DNA from: Parvibaculum sp040390855
GTDB taxonomy: Bacteria; Pseudomonadota; Alphaproteobacteria; Parvibaculales; Parvibaculaceae
Direction: 5' to 3'
Assembly: GCA_040390855.1 (NCBI GenBank)
Contig: JAZJXO010000013.1
Span: 18,531 to 82,530 of the forward strand
Length of the DNA: 64,000 nt
In this document: in pieces, positions 33,480 to 43,950 of the stretch
Layout of the letters: each line of letters starts with the position of its first letter
How positions within the stretch are numbered: position 1 is the stretch's first letter
Position numbers and translations under genes: made by a program
Notes under the pieces: generated by a model
The model's input: the letters and a program-made list of their open reading frames with translations, nothing else
Told to the model about the DNA's origin: nothing
Database searches by the model: none

Positions 33480-34547
33480 TTAAATGTGACCGAGGAGCTT
33501 TGCTGCTTCCGCCATCAAGCGTGTTGTCTTTGTGGTCGCTGGCTCGGCAGAAGAAAGCCGCGCGGCTTGGCCCGACCACATCTGCATATATTCCGCGCGA
33601 CCCGCCTTGCCGCTTGCGGTCACGAGTGGCGCGGCGAGAGCGCGTTGTGTAGGGAAGGGGGCCGCGTGACTTTCATAGGCGCGCAGGCTTTCGGTGATGC
33701 GGTTGCGGATTGCGCGCGCCGGTCGGCCTGAGAATAGTTTGGTGACGGTCGTGCCGTGATCTGAGAGTTCGCTAAGCGCTTTCCTGTGTAGTTCATGCGT
33801 CGCACATTCCGGCGTCACGAGATAGGCGGTGCCGAGTTGCACAGCGTCCGCGCCGAGCATAAACGCTGCCGCGATACCGCGCGCATCGCCGATACCGCCC
33901 GCCGCAATCACGGGCACTTTCACCATGTCCACCACCTGCGGCACCAGCGCTACCGTGCCGACGCTGCCCAGATCAACATGATCGAGAAACGTGCCGCGAT
34001 GCCCGCCCGCTTCAAATCCTTGCGCGACGATGGCGTCTACACCGCCATGTTCGAGTGTGCGTGCTTCCGCGCACGTCGTCGCGCAACCGATAATTTTGAT
34101 CCCCTTGGCTTTGATAGCCGTCATTGCGGCGACAGAGGGCAAGCCGAAATGAAAACTCACAACAGGCGGCATCAGGTCCAACAGCAGCTTCAGTGCTTCA
34201 TCGTTGAACGCAGGTGCACCCTCTTTCGGCTGCGGCACCGCGCCAAGCGTCAGCTCATCATAAAATACCTTGAGTGCGCCCCGCATCGGGCCTGAATCAA
34301 AGCCCGCAAGGGCGGGCTCGTGATGTACAAAATAATTAAGGTTGAACGGCTTGTTGCTGAGCGCGCGGAGTTTTGCCACTGCTTCGCGCAGTTGCGTCTC
34401 CGACATCATCGCTACGCCGAGCGAGCCGAGCCCGCCCGCATTGCTCACCGCGCCAGCGAGTTCCGGTGTTGCCGATCCCGCCATCGGTGCCTGAATGACG
34501 GGGAGTTCAAGCCCCAACAAATCCGTGATGCGTGTGGAAAATCTCAT
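33480..34547 (-). CDS. Nitronate monooxygenase (2-nitropropane dioxygenase family)
   Basis: A 355-residue FMN-dependent TIM-barrel enzyme. Conserved pieces are LPVIQAPMAGSATPELAGAVSNAGGLGSLG at the start, FHFGLP near residue 135, the catalytic His in AQGFEAGGHRG near residue 178, and the phosphate-binding AAGGIGDARGIAAAFMLGADAVQLGTAYL. It oxidises nitronates such as propionate-3-nitronate. Its C-terminus lies next to the eroded patch but is complete. It is divergent from thiC. Confidence 0.9.
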   Translation of the reverse strand: MRFSTRITDLLGLELPVIQAPMAGSATPELAGAVSNAGGLGSLGVAMMSETQLREAVAKLRALSNKPFNLNYFVHHEPALAGFDSGPMRGALKVFYDELTLGAVPQPKEGAPAFNDEALKLLLDLMPPVVSFHFGLPSVAAMTAIKAKGIKIIGCATTCAEARTLEHGGVDAIVAQGFEAGGHRGTFLDHVDLGSVGTVALVPQVVDMVKVPVIAAGGIGDARGIAAAFMLGADAVQLGTAYLVTPECATHELHRKALSELSDHGTTVTKLFSGRPARAIRNRITESLRAYESHAAPFPTQRALAAPLVTASGKAGRAEYMQMWSGQAARLSSAEPATTKTTRLMAEAAKLLGHI

Positions 34548-34624
34548 GGGCGCCCTCTCTTCTTCTTTCTTTTCCTATATCACCTCTTTACCTACTCCCC
34601 CTCAGGAGTCACACTGGCGCGTAT

Positions 34625-34715
34625 TCCGAGGGGGGCCGGTGCAACCGGCTGAGATGGACCTGATGCCGGTTCACCACCCTTAGAACCTGATCCGGGTCAT
34701 GCCGGCGAAGGGACG
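34625..34715 (+). promoter_or_regulatory. Thiamine pyrophosphate (TPP) riboswitch
   Basis: The leader of thiC has the canonical THI-element: GGGGGGCC...GGCTGAGATGG (pyrimidine-binding CUGAGA at 34659-34664), then ACCCTTAGAACCTGATCCGG (from 34676) and GTCATGCCGGCGAAGGGA. These form the P1-P5 arms around the conserved CUGAGA and ACCUGAUC-GGGU-AUGCCGGCG-AGGGA segments. TPP binding should repress thiC. The ribosome site GGACGGAGAT lies 45 bases beyond. Confidence 0.96.
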
Positions 34716-34776
34716 GGAAGAACCGCCATCCTCCGCTTATCCCGGATTTCCGAAACCATACGGACGGAGATCCACA

Positions 34777-36650
<1,874 letters not shown>

Positions 36651-36654
<4 letters not shown>

Positions 36655-37028
36655 ACCCCTCGCCCAATCCTTTCCCCATTCTTGCCTCGCTCGACCTCGC
36701 CGAAACCGCGCGCTTTTATGAAACCAAACTCGGTTTCAAAACCGAGTCCTATGCCGATTATGTGATCGTGGCCCGCAACGATATGGAAATCCACTTCTGG
36801 CTCACCGGTGACCGCGTCCATCCGGAAAACTCGGCCTGCTAGATTCGTGGTGGCCAGATTCCTGCACTTTTTGCGGAATACTCAACAAAGGGCATCGGTA
36901 GTAATCCTGTCGATGGCGAACGCATTTCCGATTTTGCCGTGCGGCCTTGGGGTATGAAAGAATTTTACATCTGGGACCCTCACGGCAACCTGCTGAAATT
37001 CGGCATGTCGGCGGATGAGGCCCCGTAG
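36651..37028 (+). pseudogene. VOC/glyoxalase-bleomycin resistance family gene with in-frame amber codon
   Basis: The frame encodes a VOC-fold protein: NPFPILASLDLAETARFYETKLGF, then DMEIHFWLTG and HPENSAC, a TAG stop at 36840, and then the same frame continues IRGGQIPALFAEY, then GERISDFAVRPWGMKEFYIWDPHGNLLKFG to a TAG at 37026. In relatives the codon after C is usually Tyr, so TAC changed to TAG is the simplest explanation. The expected start overlaps the thiC stop, where the codon is GTA, not GTG or ATG. Either lesion would silence it; a sequencing error or read-through is possible. Confidence 0.8.
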
Positions 37029-37099
37029 TAGCCTTCTTTTGCATCCAAGCTTCAATCCCCATATTATGCGTCACCCCACAGATCGAAGGAGACGCGCCC

Positions 37100-37753
37100 A
37101 TGTTCATGCTCCGCAAAAAAGCCGAAATGCCGGATCCTGCCGATGCACTCAAGGGACGCGATGTCGCGATTCCGACCGCCGCGAAGCATTTCGTGAACGG
37201 CGCGCCACTCAAGGGTCCCTATCCGGCGGGCAGCGAGACAGCGGTCTTTGGCCTTGGTTGCTTCTGGGGCGCCGAGCGCAAATTCTGGACTGTGCCGGGC
37301 GTCATCGTGACAGCGGCGGGCTATACAGCAGGCTATACGCCCAACCCGACCTACGAAGAGGTCTGCTCCGGTCGTACCGGTCACAATGAAGTCGTGCTTG
37401 TCGTCTTTGACCCGAAAAAAGTCTCTTACGAAACGCTGCTCAAAACCTTCTGGGAAAATCACAACCCGACGCAAGGGATGCGGCAGGGCAATGATATGGG
37501 GACGCAATATCGTTCGGGTATTTATGTGACGCGTCCCGCGCAACGCGCCGCCGCCGAGGCATCACGCGAGGCTTATGCATCCGGCCTGAAGGAAGCGGGC
37601 TACCCCGCAATCACGACCGAAATTCTCGACGCAGGTGATTTCTATTTTGCTGAAGAATATCACCAGCAATATCTTGCCAAAAATCCCTCCGGCTATTGCG
37701 GCCTCGGCGGGACCGGCGTTGTGTGCTCGATCGGAACGGGTGTGAGCGCCTGA
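37100..37753 (+). CDS. msrA: Peptide methionine sulfoxide reductase MsrA
   Basis: A 217-residue MsrA that reduces methionine-S-sulfoxide. The catalytic motif GLGCFWGAERKFW is near residue 52. The substrate-binding NEVVLVVFDP and FWENHNPTQGMRQGNDMGTQYRSGIY are present, and resolving cysteines lie in SGYCGLGGTGVVC near the end. A 40-residue N-terminal extension with no signal peptide suggests the longer cytoplasmic form common in Rhizobiales. A bidirectional terminator separates it from rpoH. Confidence 0.96.
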   Translation: MFMLRKKAEMPDPADALKGRDVAIPTAAKHFVNGAPLKGPYPAGSETAVFGLGCFWGAERKFWTVPGVIVTAAGYTAGYTPNPTYEEVCSGRTGHNEVVLVVFDPKKVSYETLLKTFWENHNPTQGMRQGNDMGTQYRSGIYVTRPAQRAAAEASREAYASGLKEAGYPAITTEILDAGDFYFAEEYHQQYLAKNPSGYCGLGGTGVVCSIGTGVSA

Positions 37754-37810
37754 TCCCTCTCCGTCATGGCCACGCTTGTCCCGCGCGTCCACGCCTTCGT
37801 TCCCTCGAAA

Positions 37811-37836
37811 AAAGGCCGCTCATGGGAGCGGCCTTT
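37811..37836. terminator. Bidirectional terminator between msrA and rpoH
   Basis: AAAGGCCGCTC (37811-37821), loop ATGG, GAGCGGCCTTT (37826-37836). A-rich and T-rich flanks on both sides allow it to end msrA on the plus strand and rpoH on the minus strand. Confidence 0.9.
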
Positions 37837-37863
37837 CTATTCAATGCTCCGTCAGTAAACGGA

Positions 37864-38823
37864 TCACATATCCGCCAGCGCTTCGCGGCGTGCGTCGGAC
37901 TGGTCGCGCATTTCCGCTTTCATCGCCTTCTGCAATTTCTCGAAGGCGCGGACTTCGATCTGGCGGACGCGTTCGCGGCTGATGCCGTATTCCTGGCTCA
38001 AGTCCTCAAGCGTTGCCGGTTCATCGCGCAGGCGGCGTTCGGTCAGGATATGCATCTCGCGTTCGTTCAATGACTGCATGGCTTTGGCGAGCATTTCATT
38101 GCGCAGTTCGGTTTCCTCGCGGTCGCCGAGCATCACTTCCTGATCCGCCGTGTCATCGACGAGCCAGTCCTGCCATTCGCCGCCTTCGCTATCGACGCGT
38201 AAGGGGGCGTTCAGTGAATTATCGGGACCCGACATGCGCCGGTTCATCGACACGACTTCCTCTTCGGTCACGCCGAGCCGCGTGGCAATCGTCGTCACAT
38301 GCTCCGGGTGCAGATCGCCTTCTTCGATGGCCTGAATCTGGCCTTTGACTTTGCGCAGATTGAAAAACAGTTTCTTCTGTGCCGCCGTGGTGCCCATTTT
38401 GACGAGGCTCCACGAGCGCAGGATATATTCCTGAATGGAGGCGCGGATCCACCACATCGCATAGGTTGCGAGGCGGAATCCTTTTTCCGGTTCAAAGCGT
38501 TTGACCGCCTGCATCAGCCCGACATTGCCCTCCGAAATCACTTCGCCTATGGGCAGGCCATAGCCACGATAGCCCATGGCGATTTTGGCGACGAGGCGCA
38601 GATGGCTTGTGACGAGTTTCTGCGCGGCTTCGCCGTCCTCGTGTTCCTTCCAGCGCTTGGCCAGCATGTATTCTTCCTGCGGCTCCAGCATAGGGAATTT
38701 GCGGATGTCCTGTAGGTAGCGCGACAGCGACACTTCGGGGCTTGAACTGGGCGCAAGCGCGGGCGTCGTTGCGGTTTTCACCGGAACAAGTTTCGTCGAG
38801 GCCGGTTTTACGGAAGTCGTCAT
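37864..38823 (-). CDS. rpoH: RNA polymerase sigma-32 factor RpoH
   Basis: A 319-residue heat-shock sigma factor. Region 2 is SHLRLVAKIAMGYRGYGLPIGEVISEGNVGLMQAV with LATYAMWWIRASIQEYIL. The RpoH box is AAQKKLFFNLRK, and region 4.2 has the helix-turn-helix ISRERVRQIEVRAFEKL. I start at ATG 38823, preceded by AGGGG; an upstream ATG at 38886 lies only a few bases after a TATATA element, which would leave no leader. FtsH at 18.6 kb is its likely degrading protease by family knowledge. Confidence 0.95.
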   Translation of the reverse strand: MTTSVKPASTKLVPVKTATTPALAPSSSPEVSLSRYLQDIRKFPMLEPQEEYMLAKRWKEHEDGEAAQKLVTSHLRLVAKIAMGYRGYGLPIGEVISEGNVGLMQAVKRFEPEKGFRLATYAMWWIRASIQEYILRSWSLVKMGTTAAQKKLFFNLRKVKGQIQAIEEGDLHPEHVTTIATRLGVTEEEVVSMNRRMSGPDNSLNAPLRVDSEGGEWQDWLVDDTADQEVMLGDREETELRNEMLAKAMQSLNEREMHILTERRLRDEPATLEDLSQEYGISRERVRQIEVRAFEKLQKAMKAEMRDQSDARREALADM

Positions 38824-38997
38824 TGCAGTACCCCTCTCGGTCACGACTGCGGGGAGGCCGGTTTCATCCGGTGCGCGCGCAACCATTCACCTATATAGGA
38901 TCGGAATCTGTCCAAAAAAGGTCATTCCCGCCAAAAAAGTGGAATTGTTCTAAACCACAGCGGCGGAACGCAGAACCGAACGGCGGATCGGTCGAGC

Positions 38998-40056
38998 TTA
39001 TCCCTTTTTCAGCGCGTCGATAAGTTCCTGCATGTCGGCGGGAATATCGGCGTCGAAGGTCATAATTTCTCCGGTCACGGGATGTTCAAAGCCCAGATGA
39101 TGCGCGTGGAGCGCCTGCCGGTTGAGGCGTGTGAGGGCGGCCTGTGCGGCCTCCGAGATTTTCACGCGGCGCGTCTGCTGGCCGGTGCCGTAGGTCTGGT
39201 CGCCGAGCAGGGGATGGCCGATGGCGGTCATATGCACGCGGATCTGATGCGTGCGTCCGGTTTCGAGTTCGCATTCGACGCGGCTTGCTTCGGCGGGCTT
39301 GCCGTAATTCTCGCGCACTTTGTAATGCGTGATGGCTGTGCGGCCTTGTGTTTTCGACACGGCCATTTTGGTGCGGTTGTGGGACGAGCGCGCGAGATTG
39401 GCGTTGATCGTGCCGACATGCGGCAGCGGTGCGCCCCAGACAATCGCGGTGTAGGCGCGTGTGAGGCGACCATCGCGTCCATGGGCGGCAAATTGTTCGG
39501 AGAGATGGCGATGGGCGCGGTCGTTTTTGGCGACCACCATCAGCCCGCTCGTGTCCTTGTCGAGACGATGGACGATGCCCGGCCGTTTCTCGCCGCCGAT
39601 GCCGGACAGACTCTCGCCGCAATGGGCGAGCAGCGCATTGACCAATGTGTTGTCGTGATTGCCGGCAGCAGGATGCACGACAAGCCCCGCCGGTTTCATA
39701 ATGACGATGAGGTCGGCGTCTTCATAGACGACTTCGAGATCAATCGCCTGTGCTTCAGGCCTTGCCGCGCGCGGGGCGGGCACGATCACTTCGTAAGTCT
39801 CGTCGGGCTTCACCTTGTAGGAGGCGTCGATCACGGGCACGGGGCCGCTGTCGAGGCGGCGTGCCACACGGCCTTCCTTGATGAGATGGGTTACCCGCGC
39901 CCGCGACAAAACCTCCGTCGTGAGTACCTCTTCATTTGCCGCCTTGCTCTCGATGGCGTCGGTGAGGTACTTGTCGAGGCGCAAGCCCGCACCGTCGGGT
40001 CCGACGGTGACGATATGGCGTTGGCCGACTGGCAGAATTTCCGGAGATAAAGTCAT
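38998..40056 (-). CDS. rluD: 23S rRNA pseudouridine synthase RluD-like
   Basis: A 352-residue pseudouridine synthase. An N-terminal S4 RNA-binding domain (LRLDKYLTDAIE...LSRARVTHLIKEGRV) is followed by the catalytic GIVHRLDKDTSGLMVVAKND with the active Asp near residue 172, then ETGRTHQIRVHMTAIGHPLLGD. RluD modifies helix 69 of 23S rRNA (1911/1915/1917). The ATG at 40056 shares two bases with the start codon of the divergent DUF6476 gene. rpoH follows 174 bases downstream. Confidence 0.93.
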   Translation of the reverse strand: MTLSPEILPVGQRHIVTVGPDGAGLRLDKYLTDAIESKAANEEVLTTEVLSRARVTHLIKEGRVARRLDSGPVPVIDASYKVKPDETYEVIVPAPRAARPEAQAIDLEVVYEDADLIVIMKPAGLVVHPAAGNHDNTLVNALLAHCGESLSGIGGEKRPGIVHRLDKDTSGLMVVAKNDRAHRHLSEQFAAHGRDGRLTRAYTAIVWGAPLPHVGTINANLARSSHNRTKMAVSKTQGRTAITHYKVRENYGKPAEASRVECELETGRTHQIRVHMTAIGHPLLGDQTYGTGQQTRRVKISEAAQAALTRLNRQALHAHHLGFEHPVTGEIMTFDADIPADMQELIDALKKG

Positions 40057-40441
40057 GGCAGAAGATAGCGTCGGTGAGACCCCGTTGGAAACCCCGCCCG
40101 CCCCCCGCATGATGGTTCTCAAGGTCGCAGTCACGGTCATGGGTGTGCTTCTCCTTGCCGGTTTCGCCCTCGTGGTCACAACCATCGTCAAGCGCGCCTC
40201 CGATCCCGCCGCCATGTCTGCCCGCGTTGTCGGGCCGGGTGGTCAGTTCGGCCTATCGGATGTGGCGATCGAGAAGGGCGATGTTGTGCGCTCCGTCACG
40301 CTCAATGAAGACCGTGCCGCTGTTCACGTGGCAGGCGCAGGCGGGGATGAAATCATTATCCTCAATGTGAAGAGCGGAGCCGAGCTTGGCCGCTTCCGTC
40401 TCCACCCGATCACGGGTCTTGCTGACGCCTCGAAGCCTTAA
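40055..40441 (+). CDS. DUF6476-type single-pass membrane protein
   Basis: A 128-residue protein with an N-terminal acidic/proline segment, one transmembrane helix at about residues 22-43 (VLKVAVTVMGVLLLAGFALVVTTIV) and a small periplasmic domain (DEIIILNVKSGAELGRFRL). It corresponds to the conserved unknown family I know as DUF6476, usually found divergent from rluD in Hyphomicrobiales. The start codon overlaps the rluD start on the other strand, so its promoter lies within rluD. Confidence 0.75.
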   Translation: MAEDSVGETPLETPPAPRMMVLKVAVTVMGVLLLAGFALVVTTIVKRASDPAAMSARVVGPGGQFGLSDVAIEKGDVVRSVTLNEDRAAVHVAGAGGDEIIILNVKSGAELGRFRLHPITGLADASKP

Positions 40442-41002
40442 CGCATAGGCGAGGACAGTGCGCTTGCGCGTTGCTGCGCAGGCTTGCCTGACCAATCGTC
40501 GAACCCGACTTTGAAACGCCCGACTTCGCGCGAAAAGACCGCCCTTGCAGGTCATGCAAGTTGCCGTGCCGTGCCGTTTCGAAGGGAGGGGGGGGACGAA
40601 GAGGGTGCCGCCAACGCCTAGGGAGGAGGGAGGAAGGCGTTGGCGGCAACTACTGAAAGCAGAGATCGGGGAGGAGGATCGATCAACTTTCGTGGCTAAG
40701 TTATCGCCCGTTTGTGACAAAGTGTCAAAGAGAAAAATGGTGCGCTGCAACACGCTCCGCAGACGGATAACACTGTCATCGTTTCGTTTAACCCATTGCA
40801 ATTACTTGTGAAAATGACATGTTTTGACATGGGCATAATACACCTATGTCAAATCTGCGCCCGTTTGCCGCAGTGCAGACGTCATTTTTTAGGGCACGCC
40901 CCCTAGAGCGGTTCCATGTTGGAAGCCGGAAAATGCTCTGAAATCAGGGGCTTGCCTGTGATTCCGCGAACGACTATACGGAATGTCCGCCATGCCTGAT
41001 CT
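40442..41002. other. 560-base non-coding interval with two hairpin elements before tRNA-Glu
   Basis: No convincing gene occurs here. GCCGCCAACGCCT (40607-40619) pairs perfectly with AGGCGTTGGCGGC (40635-40647) around a purine-rich 15-base loop. A second element at 40905-40939 has AGAGC...GCTCT arms with an inner TTCC-ATGTT-GGAA hairpin. The AGAGC-GGTTCC/GGAAAATGCTCT wording resembles widely dispersed intergenic repeats of Rhizobiales (from memory). The AT-rich part around 40690-40850 may contain promoters. Confidence 0.5.
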
Positions 41003-41077
41003 GTCCCCATCGTCTAGCGGTCAGGACGTCGCCCTCTCACGGCGAAAACAGGGGTTCGATTCCCCTTGGGGATACCA
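41003..41077 (+). tRNA. tRNA-Glu (anticodon CTC)
   Basis: A full cloverleaf. Acceptor GTCCCCA pairs with TGGGGAT, the D-arm contains TCTAGCGGTCAGGA, and the anticodon stem TCGCC/GGCGA carries loop CTCTCAC (anticodon CTC at 34-36). The T-arm AGGGG-TTCGATT-CCCCT is present, and CCA is encoded. It decodes GAG. The element lies between the DUF6476 gene and a convergent minus-strand gene. Confidence 0.95.
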
Positions 41078-41112
41078 TGCTCGAAAAGGGCCTTTGATTT
41101 TGTTGGGTTTTC

Positions 41113-41964
41113 TCAGGCCTGCGCCGTGACGCCGTCTTTGAGGGCGCGGAGGCGGTCGGCGATGTAGCTTTCGGTCGCGCTTGCCGGTTCGGCGGTGATG
41201 TCGGCGGGCAGCGGTTGACCCTCTCCCATAGCGGCAAGGGATGCTTTGATCTCGGCAAAGTCCGGCATGTCATCGCTCAGCAGCACGTCATCATCATCCG
41301 TGAACGGCGTAAGCAACACCGGAGCCACGGGAACCGGCGTCGTGCGGGAGGTCGTTGAGAGTGGTAACGGCGGCGATTCCGGTTCTTCTGTTACGGGCGA
41401 TGCCTGGCTTGCGGGCGGATTGAAGACCCGGGCGGGAGCGGGGGCCAGAAGGCCGTGGGCATTGCCGATTTCGGCGGCGACAGACGACATATCGGCGAGC
41501 AGGCGGTTTGCTTTGTCGCCCAGTGTGCGCAACTGCTTTTCGACAGCGCCGCGTTGTTCAAGGTCCTGACGTGCGGCGGTTTCCAGCGCATCAACGCGCG
41601 CTTGCAACTGCGTGACATTTTGAAGATGTGTTTCCGCTTCGGCCTGTGCTGTGGCGTGTAGCTGTTGCAGGGTTGCAATTTCGTCGTTGAGTTGCTGCGC
41701 GTGGTCGCGCACGCCCGCCAGTGTTTCTTCGAGCTGCGTGTTCCGGGCGGTGAGACCCGATACTTCCTGCTGCTTGTCCTGAAGATTGACACCGAGGCGT
41801 GCGGCGCGGTCGGCACTTTGTTTCAACTCATCAAGGTTCAGATCTTCGGTGAGCTTGCGGGTTGTCTGCTTGACGGCGCTGCGCCATGTCAGTTGTACGG
41901 CGATCAAACCGAAAAGCGTCGCGATCAAAAAACCAAGAGCGATCAACATCAGGGTTTCGAGCAT
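41113..41964 (-). CDS. Membrane-anchored coiled-coil protein, unknown function
   Basis: A 283-residue protein with an N-terminal transmembrane helix (residues 5-25), then a long coiled coil from about residue 38 to 160 (LNLDELKQSADRAARLGVNL, QLEETLAGVRDHAQQLNDEI). A Pro/Ser/Thr-rich region and an acidic DDDDVLLSDDMPD segment follow. The topology resembles septum-associated or RmuC-like inner-membrane proteins, but I see no nuclease domain. It ends 35 bases from tRNA-Glu and lies downstream of eipA in the same direction. Function is not assignable. Confidence 0.65.
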   Translation of the reverse strand: MLETLMLIALGFLIATLFGLIAVQLTWRSAVKQTTRKLTEDLNLDELKQSADRAARLGVNLQDKQQEVSGLTARNTQLEETLAGVRDHAQQLNDEIATLQQLHATAQAEAETHLQNVTQLQARVDALETAARQDLEQRGAVEKQLRTLGDKANRLLADMSSVAAEIGNAHGLLAPAPARVFNPPASQASPVTEEPESPPLPLSTTSRTTPVPVAPVLLTPFTDDDDVLLSDDMPDFAEIKASLAAMGEGQPLPADITAEPASATESYIADRLRALKDGVTAQA

Positions 41965-42103
41965 TGCCGCGCCTTCGCTGTTTTCTGAAAAATCAGTGTG
42001 GCCGAGTATTCACTGTGGGACAGCGAGTTTGCGAACCCTGCCAGAAAAAGACCGGAGCATCCAGCCTTGATCCGTCAGGGCGAAATCTTAACCATGGCCC
42101 GTG

Positions 42104-42709
42104 TCAGAAGGGCAACCATTCACGCGTTCTGGTGTATTTGAGATAGCCCACCGAGGCACCGAGCCGGAGGCCCGCGCCCGCGCGCATTGGTGCCAAAATG
42201 ATGTTATTACGCTGCTGATAATTGATGCCGATACCGGCAATTAAATAGGCACTACCTTCGACACCGGGGAAGCGCTGGTAGATTTTTTCGCCGTCCGGCA
42301 AGTTATAGACAAGTGTAAAGACCTTCACGACATTGCCGCCGAAGTCCCAACCGGCGCTCGGACCCTGCCAGTAAACCTTTTGTGACCCGCCCGATTTCAT
42401 GTTGAGCGTGCCGACGCCGTAGCGCAGGCCGAGCACGACGGCACCAGATACTTCCTCGCCTTTGATATAGGCATTGGGCTCGCCGTATTTCTTGAAAACC
42501 GAGTGCACGGCATCGGCCAATCCTTTGGCTGTGCCGCCGAACACCTGGCCTGCTTCCGCAATGATTTCGCCCTCCGAGTAAGTCTGCGCGTGGGAATCAA
42601 CGGCTGGGGCCTGTTGCTGTGTTTCCTCGGCCTCGGCGGGCACGGTGAGGGTTGTTGTTGCGGCGAGAAGGCCGGTCAGCAGGAGGAAGCCAAGGGCACG
42701 AGGAAACAT
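42104..42709 (-). CDS. eipA: EipA family envelope integrity protein (DUF1134)
   Basis: A 201-residue exported protein with a signal peptide (FPRALGFLLLTGLLAATTTLTVPAEA) and the DUF1134 core: QVFGGTAKGLADAVHSVFKKYGEPNAYIKGEE, RYGVGTLNMKSGG, VYWQGPSAGWDFGGNVVKVFTLVYNLPD. In Brucella, EipA is a periplasmic beta-barrel-like protein needed for envelope integrity, and its promoter is bound by cell-cycle regulators. The start is ATG 42709 by signal-peptide position; the frame opens at 42799. A direct repeat lies upstream at 42793-42816. Confidence 0.92.
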   Translation of the reverse strand: MFPRALGFLLLTGLLAATTTLTVPAEAEETQQQAPAVDSHAQTYSEGEIIAEAGQVFGGTAKGLADAVHSVFKKYGEPNAYIKGEEVSGAVVLGLRYGVGTLNMKSGGSQKVYWQGPSAGWDFGGNVVKVFTLVYNLPDGEKIYQRFPGVEGSAYLIAGIGINYQQRNNIILAPMRAGAGLRLGASVGYLKYTRTREWLPF

Positions 42710-42792
42710 ATTTTGGTCCTGTCGATGGGGGGCGATTTGGCATGAATCCATAGGAGCGGGCGCAAGCCGTTTGTTGTTTGGCGGCACAGGTT

Positions 42793-42823
42793 GACTCACT
42801 TGGCCGACTCACTTGGTTGAGTC
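42793..42823. repeat. Direct repeat upstream of eipA, possible operator
   Basis: GACTCACTTGG occurs at 42793-42803 and 42806-42816, 13 bases apart, and an inverted TGAGTC follows around 42818-42823. It lies about 85-115 bases upstream of the eipA start, where a promoter operator would be expected. The binding protein is unknown. Confidence 0.5.
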
Positions 42824-43118
42824 TAGCGCAGGCATGGTGTCAAAACGGGGGCAAAGCCCGCATAATTCGGGTGAGATAGGCCAATAATGATGGCAAATGT
42901 ACCTTTTTGACACAGATCATCAGTTTTTCGCCCGGCACAGCGGTTGCAGTTATCAGGGCAGACAGCATTCGCCGCCGCTCATATGTGGCAGGCGAGGCCG
43001 GTGCGGATCGCTGAGGGTCGGGGGGCCAACAGAGTGTCCGCGCCGGTCCGCTGTCCCTATTCCGTGGCCTCGACAGCTTGGGTCCGGGCGGTTATTTACG
43101 CTTGGACCTCACGGGAAC

Positions 43119-43146
43119 GGCGCCCTCTTCGGAGGGCGCCGTTTTT
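43119..43146 (+). terminator. Strong plus-strand terminator without a plus-strand gene
   Basis: AACGGCGCCCTC (43119-43130), loop TTCG, GAGGGCGCCGTT, then TTTTTC. On the plus strand it is an ideal rho-independent terminator; on the minus strand no T-tract follows. No open reading frame on the plus strand leads to it: the 440 bases from 42710 to 43149 contain no supported gene. A TTGACA box at 42907-42912 is the only promoter-like word. It may end a small RNA. Confidence 0.8.
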
Positions 43147-43149
43147 CAT

Positions 43150-43950
43150 TCAGGCACCGCCACGCGCGACGAAATAGGGATTGTCCAGACCGCGTTCGGA
43201 TTTGCCGTAGAGCAGCGGCGAGCCGTCGAGTTGCTTGACCGATCCGCCCGCAGCGGCGAGCACCGCATGGCCTGCCGCCGTGTCCCATTCCATCGTGCGA
43301 CCGTGGCGGGGATAGAGGTCGGCTTCACCGGCAGCGATCAGACAGAATTTCAAGGACGAACCGGCGGCCAGAAATTCCTTCACCTTGTAGTGGCTGAGAT
43401 ATTCTTCGGTCTTTTGGTCACGATGTGTGCGGCTGGCAATGATGATCAACCCGTCGCTGTCAGGCGTGCGCACATGGATCTGTTTTGCGTCCGCGCTTGC
43501 AAAAGTGCCGCTGGCATTGGGCGCGACGGCAAGCTCAAAAGCCACATCGGGTCCGACTGCATAGAACATGCGCTCTTTGGCAGGTGCATAGACGACGCCT
43601 GCTGTCGGTACGCGATGCTCGATGAGCGCGATGTTGACGGTGAATTCGCCGTTCTTGTTCAGAAACTCCTTGGTGCCGTCGAGCGGATCGACGAGAAAGA
43701 AACGGTCGGTGAAAGCAGGCACAAAGCCTGCGGCGGCGGCTTCTTCGGACACAACCGGAATGTCGGGCGCGAGGGCTTTGAGTTCGGCAAGGATGATGTC
43801 TTCGGCTTCCTGATCGGCAATGGTGACCGGTGATTTGTCTTCCTTGTGGGTCGCGGTGACGCCGTTGACGTAATGCACCATGATCGCCGCGCCTGCTTTC
43901 AAAGAGATGCGGATCAGCTCATTTGTCAGGGCGGCGTAATTGATGGACAT
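43150..43950 (-). CDS. cysQ: 3'(2'),5'-bisphosphate nucleotidase CysQ
   Basis: A 266-residue inositol-monophosphatase-fold enzyme that recycles 3'-phosphoadenosine 5'-phosphate from sulfate assimilation. Lithium-sensitive metal motifs appear in order: KEDKSPVTIADQEAE near residue 37, VVSEE near 66, DPLDGTKEF near 88 and GRTMEWDTAAGHAVLAAAGG near 216. The C-terminal half includes the CysQ-type RTHRDQKTEEYL. It is divergent from chpT with a 197-base gap. No cys genes are near. Confidence 0.93.
   Translation of the reverse strand: MSINYAALTNELIRISLKAGAAIMVHYVNGVTATHKEDKSPVTIADQEAEDIILAELKALAPDIPVVSEEAAAAGFVPAFTDRFFLVDPLDGTKEFLNKNGEFTVNIALIEHRVPTAGVVYAPAKERMFYAVGPDVAFELAVAPNASGTFASADAKQIHVRTPDSDGLIIIASRTHRDQKTEEYLSHYKVKEFLAAGSSLKFCLIAAGEADLYPRHGRTMEWDTAAGHAVLAAAGGSVKQLDGSPLLYGKSERGLDNPYFVARGGA

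Noticed and set aside
40824..40839. TTGACA and CATAAT words that could form a promoter, and a short frame MSNLRPF... starting 40846
   Set aside because: The two boxes are only four bases apart, far from the 16-18 needed, and the 31-codon frame overlaps a repeat-like element with no ribosome site.
43119..43146. mmgR/suhB-type RNA next to an inositol-phosphatase-family gene
   Set aside because: The position is reminiscent, but the conserved C/U-rich anti-Shine-Dalgarno loops I remember from that RNA are not visible.
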